Of a DNA stretch of 8,746 bases, positions 5,612 to 8,746 are shown in pieces. The notes below the pieces were generated by a model. The model was not told where the DNA came from, did not search any database, and saw only the letters and a program-made list of their open reading frames with translations. Location of the stretch: positions 1-8,746 of the forward strand of contig JBJOLU010000103.1 in assembly GCA_046052705.1 (NCBI GenBank), read 5' to 3'. Origin of the DNA: JBBATK01 sp046052705. GTDB lineage: Bacteria > Bacteroidota > Ignavibacteria > Kapaibacteriales > NICIL-2. Each line of letters begins with the position of its first letter. The first letter of the stretch is position 1. The position numbers and the translations under genes are program-made.

Positions 5612-7801
5612 TTACTTGATGCGCGGAGTTTGTACCGTAATTGCCACCGTGCGGCAGTAATATCTGCCCTCCGGAACATTGTTGTCGTACGGTAACCGCG
5701 ACGATCCCACACCCATACAGCTTTCGATATTTGCGCCGGGCTGAGTCTGCATAATAAACGAACGCACTGCCTCGGCTCTGTTCAACGACAAGCTGCGATT
5801 GTGTTCGGCTTCGCCTAATCTATCGGTGCTACCTACGATGTTGATTTTCGACTCCGGCTTTACTGCTTCTTTCACAAAGCGCTGCATCATGTCTTTGTTC
5901 ACCGGCGTGATGTCCGCTCTATCAAAATCAAACACGATCAAACTTAAGCGGCTGAGTTCGTAGGTGTTCTGTGATTTCACAATGGGGAATCGGCACGCGG
6001 CTTGTACCACACTTCCATCGTCTTGAACCAGGCGAATGCGTCCGTCCAAAGAATCATTGGGCTGAATCTCTCTGCCGAGCGCAACCATCACAGATGAATC
6101 CAGTGTAACCGGTAAACGATCCGGAAGTGGCGCCATTCCTTGCTTTGTGGCAAGTACGCGATCTCCGCGAAGCACATCCATTTCCCATCGCACGGCGCGC
6201 TCCTTGCGGAGCACCTGCACGGCAAAGTTCTGCTGCTGTTGCAAGGGTACAAACTCCAGGAAGCGCTCGTGTACTACTGGCGCAAGCAATGCAGGAGTAG
6301 CACTGCTGATTTCCACGCGACGATTCTCCTCACGGCCTTCGCTGTATTCGTCGTTGGAAACAATACCGGGAATATCGCTGGAGGCCACGCGAATGCGCTG
6401 ATCGTTAATTCCCCAACGGCTCACAAGAAACTTCTTTACGATGGATGCGCGTTGTTCCGCCAGTGCCTTGCGTTGCACGGCCTGAGCGCCTTCGCGGCCA
6501 TCGGTAGTTCCTGTTACGGTAATAATAGAACTTGGGTTTGCACGCATGCGCGATCCCACGATATCGAGCAGATGATAATACATGGTCATCGTGCTCTTCT
6601 CCAGATCTTTCTCGCGGAACGATTCCGTGTTTACCGGAGCACTATACCGCGGGCGCAACTCTGCCGATGCACTGTCGAAAAACACATAGGGCAGAAGCGG
6701 ATAGGTCTCCGTGACAATAGTCTCTTGAACCTCTAAGGTATTTGTAGTGAAAGCGTCTATCACCAAGGGCTTTGGCGCTTCCACAACGATCACCGGCGGC
6801 GGTGGAGGAGGAGGTGGTGGAGGCGGTGGAGGAGGTGGAGGTGGCGCTGATGGCTGGGGATCAACGATGCCGTAGCTCAACTGACCGGAACCATACAGAG
6901 AGTTTACTTTCCAATCCTGCGTACGAAGCACCGAGTTTAGTCCAACGCGTGTTCCGGCTTCAACGTGAAAGTACAGAGACTCACTTAAGCGAAGCTCCAA
7001 ACCTGCGGCCCCCGATGCACCGTATGCCGTGCCTACGTCGTCCAGTGGTCCGCTGAACACAGTGCGCCGAAGGGTTCCGTCGGGAAACAACCGGGAAGTA
7101 GGTTGAATGATTTGTTCCGTTTGCACAAAGCTGTTTTGAAACATCGGCTCACCCGCATCGGCTGAAACGCGTACGTACAGCGGCAGGTCCATGCCGAGCA
7201 GCACAAACGGACGCACGCGCAGGCCTATATCCAGCGTCAGGTAGCGCAGATCGGCAGTGAATACATTTTCCCTAATGAATGGTACATCCTTACCGCTAAC
7301 ATCATCGTACGCGCGCAAACCGTTGTCTGTTTGCATAGACAACGTGGCCGGGCGCTCCATGTATAATAGTCGAGCAGACATATCGAGAGCAGGATGTACG
7401 GGGTATTCGTAGGTGATACCGTAATGCGGCGCATCGGCAACACCATCGCTGAAGGTTCCGCACAGTGGCGAGTTCGGATAAACGGCTAGGGTAGTTGTAT
7501 TGAAAATATGTGAGTAACCGCCAATCACACCGAACCACATGTGCGGGTCGTTTCTGCGGACTTCCGGGGCGGGGCTTGCAGGTGTGTCCACTGCCACCGG
7601 GGGAGTTTCGGGCATTGCTGTTGTGGTGGGCCTTGGGATGAAGATGCTATCGATTTGCGCATCCTGACCATATACCGAAACTGTTGCACCAAACGAGTTG
7701 AGCACGAGCGTCACGGCAAGCGCTAAGGCCTGCCGAACCCACCCTGTGTGGCTGCGGTCCGAACTGCCGGAACCCGAGATGTGCGCTGTGCGCAGTTTCA
7801 T
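5612..7801 (-). CDS. Outer-membrane protein with predicted N-terminal barrel, polyproline linker and two OmpA-like domains
   Basis: From the ATG at 7801 this is 729 residues. The frame extends to an ATG at 7834 (740 residues), but only the 7801 start has a nearby AGGGGA. A long signal peptide covers about 1-45 (core ALALAVTLVLNSFG). A Pro/Thr-rich stretch (55-82) precedes a region of alternating beta segments (87-314), probably an outer-membrane barrel. A pure run of 17 prolines (320-336) links it to OmpA-like domain 1 at about 370-500, with YVFFDSASAELRP, TTDGREG (Asp434), Arg451 in EQRASIV and NRRVEI (493-498). A beta-rich segment of about 115 residues follows. OmpA-like domain 2 is at about 619-725, with FDFDRADITP, STDRLGE (Asp660) and LSLNRAEAV (Arg675). 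The Asp and Arg that bind diaminopimelate in this family are present in both domains, so both could bind peptidoglycan; the final NRR motif of domain 2 is degraded to CRT. The likely role is anchoring the outer membrane to the wall. Classical OmpA carries only one such domain. Confidence 0.93.
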   Translation of the reverse strand: MKLRTAHISGSGSSDRSHTGWVRQALALAVTLVLNSFGATVSVYGQDAQIDSIFIPRPTTTAMPETPPVAVDTPASPAPEVRRNDPHMWFGVIGGYSHIFNTTTLAVYPNSPLCGTFSDGVADAPHYGITYEYPVHPALDMSARLLYMERPATLSMQTDNGLRAYDDVSGKDVPFIRENVFTADLRYLTLDIGLRVRPFVLLGMDLPLYVRVSADAGEPMFQNSFVQTEQIIQPTSRLFPDGTLRRTVFSGPLDDVGTAYGASGAAGLELRLSESLYFHVEAGTRVGLNSVLRTQDWKVNSLYGSGQLSYGIVDPQPSAPPPPPPPPPPPPPPPPPVIVVEAPKPLVIDAFTTNTLEVQETIVTETYPLLPYVFFDSASAELRPRYSAPVNTESFREKDLEKSTMTMYYHLLDIVGSRMRANPSSIITVTGTTDGREGAQAVQRKALAEQRASIVKKFLVSRWGINDQRIRVASSDIPGIVSNDEYSEGREENRRVEISSATPALLAPVVHERFLEFVPLQQQQNFAVQVLRKERAVRWEMDVLRGDRVLATKQGMAPLPDRLPVTLDSSVMVALGREIQPNDSLDGRIRLVQDDGSVVQAACRFPIVKSQNTYELSRLSLIVFDFDRADITPVNKDMMQRFVKEAVKPESKINIVGSTDRLGEAEHNRSLSLNRAEAVRSFIMQTQPGANIESCMGVGSSRLPYDNNVPEGRYYCRTVAITVQTPRIK
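6794..6844 (-). repeat. CCN triplet tract encoding 17 consecutive prolines
   Basis: Seventeen in-frame proline codons (CCA, CCT and CCG mixed, no CCC) encode the linker between barrel and periplasmic part of the OmpA-type protein. The synonymous mix argues against recent simple slippage. Length changes here would keep the frame and alter only linker length. Such a run would be expected to need elongation factor P for efficient translation. Confidence 0.95.
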
Positions 7802-7805
7802 GTAT

Positions 7806-7811
7806 TCCCCT
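7806..7811 (-). promoter_or_regulatory. Ribosome binding site favouring the 7801 start of the OmpA-type gene
   Basis: AGGGGA on the minus strand lies 4 nt before the ATG at 7801. No purine-rich site precedes the upstream ATG at 7834, where the sequence is pyrimidine- and A/T-rich. Confidence 0.5.
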
Positions 7812-7967
7812 GAAAAAACGTTCATCGTTTTCATTTATGAAAAATAGGAAACACCGCGCAATGAACAGGGATGTATTTGGCTGTGTTTGTTGATTCCCGT
7901 GCCGGCCACTCGCATCCACAAAACATGCACGAATAGCAGTGTCTGTACGTCGATGCGCGTTGTGCCG

Positions 7968-8003
7968 CCGAACCTTGCTCCGAACCTTGCTCCGAACCTT
8001 GCG
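7968..8003. repeat. Three tandem copies of a 12-bp unit
   Basis: CCGAACCTTGCT occurs at 7968-7979 and 7980-7991, and CCGAACCTTGCG at 7992-8003. Only the last base of the third copy differs. The unit is unrelated in sequence to the array at 5404-5487 but has the same length. It lies about midway between the two divergent genes. Confidence 0.92.
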
Positions 8004-8073
8004 GAATGCGTATGCACAACGCTCGGTGAACGCAGTACAACACTGCCTGTTTGCTGCTAAAGGTATCGGCATG

Positions 8074-8104
8074 TTTGCCGGGTTCTTCATCCGGCAGAGT
8101 TTTT
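8074..8104 (+). terminator. Terminator-like hairpin with T-tract just before the SDR start codon
   Basis: The perfect core TGCCGG (8076-8081) and CCGGCA (8091-8096) is extended by G-U and A-U pairs to a stem of 8074-8082 with 8090-8098 and a 7-nt loop. It is followed by G and five Ts (8100-8104), the form of a plus-strand intrinsic terminator. It ends 7 nt before the first possible SDR start (8112) and 22 nt before the ATG at 8127. It could end an upstream plus-strand transcript, act as an attenuator in the SDR leader, or be fortuitous. Confidence 0.45.
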
Positions 8105-8126
8105 CAAAATCATGGAACATTATCGT

Positions 8127-8746
8127 ATGAATATCGCTTTGGTTACCGGTGCCAACAAGGGCATTGGTCTTGAAACATCACGCCAGCTTGCCCAAAAAGG
8201 AATGAAAGTACTTATGGCATCACGCGATGCCGAACGCGGCACCATAGCTGCACAGCAGCTTATCGCCGAAGGCCTCGATGTAGAGTTCATCCACATCGAC
8301 ATGGAGAACTCTCATCATTTTACCTTGGCTGCGGAATCAATAGAGCAGCGCTTCGGCCATTTGGATGTGCTGGTGAATAATGCCGGTGTGCAGATTGAAT
8401 CGGAGACTTGGGCAACGAACAACACCGAGAGTGTGTCGCCGGAAATTCTTCGTACCACGTTTGCCATCAATTTCTTTGGCATGGTGGAACTGACACAAAA
8501 GCTATTACCCTTGCTGCGTAAAGCTCCTGCAGCACGCATTGTGAATGTGACGAGCATACTTGCATCACTCTCCATGCATGCTACTGCGGGTTCAAATACC
8601 TACAACACGAAGCTGCTTGCCTACAATAGTTCCAAGGCAGCAGTGAACGCATTTACCATTCATCTGGCACATGCGCTCAAGGATACACCCATCAAGGTAA
8701 ATGCGGCGCACCCCGGATGGGTAAAGACCGACATGGGCGGGAAGGG
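8127..8746 (+). CDS. Short-chain dehydrogenase/reductase (SDR), C-terminus cut by window edge
   Basis: The frame runs to the window end, giving 206 residues from the ATG at 8127; an in-frame ATG at 8112 would add five. SDR enzymes reduce or oxidise carbonyl/alcohol groups with NAD(P). The Rossmann glycine motif TGANKGIG is at 7-14, with ASR at 31-33, where the Arg suggests NADPH preference. NNAG is at 84-87, the structural Asn at 115 (AINFFG), the catalytic Ser at 143 (NVTSILAS), and Tyr166-X3-Lys170 in YNSSK; HPGWVKTDM (195-203) is the usual segment after the active site. The tetrad is complete, so it is predicted active. The overall look is of a classical, carbonyl-reductase-like SDR, usually about 230-280 residues, so roughly a tenth to a quarter is missing. 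No signal peptide, so cytoplasmic. GGAA at 8114-8117 is a modest Shine-Dalgarno for the 8127 start. It is divergent from the OmpA-type gene and shows no functional link to it. Substrate unknown. Confidence 0.93.
   Translation, partial: MNIALVTGANKGIGLETSRQLAQKGMKVLMASRDAERGTIAAQQLIAEGLDVEFIHIDMENSHHFTLAAESIEQRFGHLDVLVNNAGVQIESETWATNNTESVSPEILRTTFAINFFGMVELTQKLLPLLRKAPAARIVNVTSILASLSMHATAGSNTYNTKLLAYNSSKAAVNAFTIHLAHALKDTPIKVNAAHPGWVKTDMGGK

Larger units (their letters stand above)
7802..8126. promoter_or_regulatory. Divergent intergenic region between the OmpA-type gene and the SDR gene
   Basis: This 325-bp stretch separates two divergently read genes and should contain both promoters. Short frames crossing it have no recognisable domains and no convincing ribosome binding sites. 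Visible structure is the triple 12-bp repeat (7968-8003) and a terminator-like hairpin (8074-8104). On the minus strand a weak sigma-70-like pair, TTGCGC (7856-7861) and CATAAA (7834-7839) with a 16-bp spacer, would place transcription start a few bases before the ATG at 7801. No firm promoter was found for the SDR gene. Confidence 0.45.

Noticed and set aside
6772..7056. Plus-strand frame with a Glu/Val-rich repeat (EEEVVEAVEEVEV)
   Set aside because: The apparent repeat is the reverse reading of the proline-codon tract in the OmpA-type gene.
7831..8043. Minus-strand small frame with GSEQ-GSEQ repeats, and other small frames over the 12-bp repeats
   Set aside because: Any 12-bp tandem repeat gives a 4-residue repeat in every frame. 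No ribosome binding site or conserved domain was seen, and several frames overlap equally well.

Overview
The window looks like a chromosomal segment from a member of the Bacteroidota/Chlorobiota (FCB) group. The best clue is a C-terminal tail resembling a type IX secretion (T9SS) sorting domain on the DUF1501 protein. It is supported by large OmpA-type envelope proteins, lipoproteins and the DUF1800/DUF1501 pair. The species cannot be named from the sequence. No rRNA, tRNA, insertion sequence, phage gene or CRISPR array was seen.

From left to right, five genes lie on the minus strand and one on the plus strand. Positions 1-849 hold a secreted endonuclease/exonuclease/phosphatase (EEP) protein whose C-terminus runs off the left edge. 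Positions 926-2101 hold a lipoprotein with a PKD domain followed by a formylglycine-generating-enzyme-like (SUMF1) domain without the catalytic cysteines. Positions 2125-3735 hold a DUF1501 protein with a twin-arginine-like leader and a T9SS-like tail. Positions 3785-5380 hold a DUF1800 protein. On the minus strand the order is DUF1800, DUF1501, PKD-SUMF1, EEP. The gaps between the first three are 49 and 23 bp, so they are very probably one operon; EEP follows after 76 bp with no visible terminator and may be co-transcribed.

The 231 bp upstream of DUF1800 contain an array of 12-bp direct repeats whose centres alternate CTAG and CCGG at exact 12-bp steps, close to the start codon. A hairpin after the next upstream gene probably ends that gene's transcript. 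That gene, 5612-7801, encodes an outer-membrane protein with a predicted barrel, a run of 17 prolines and two separate OmpA-like peptidoglycan-binding domains.

A divergent intergenic region (7802-8126) has three tandem copies of a different 12-bp unit. It also has a terminator-like hairpin just before the start of a short-chain dehydrogenase/reductase gene on the plus strand, which runs off the right edge.

The shared theme is the cell envelope: an OmpA-type anchor and a set of exported proteins of largely unknown function. The most promising item for novelty is the DUF1800-DUF1501-PKD/SUMF1 operon together with the repeat array in its upstream region.
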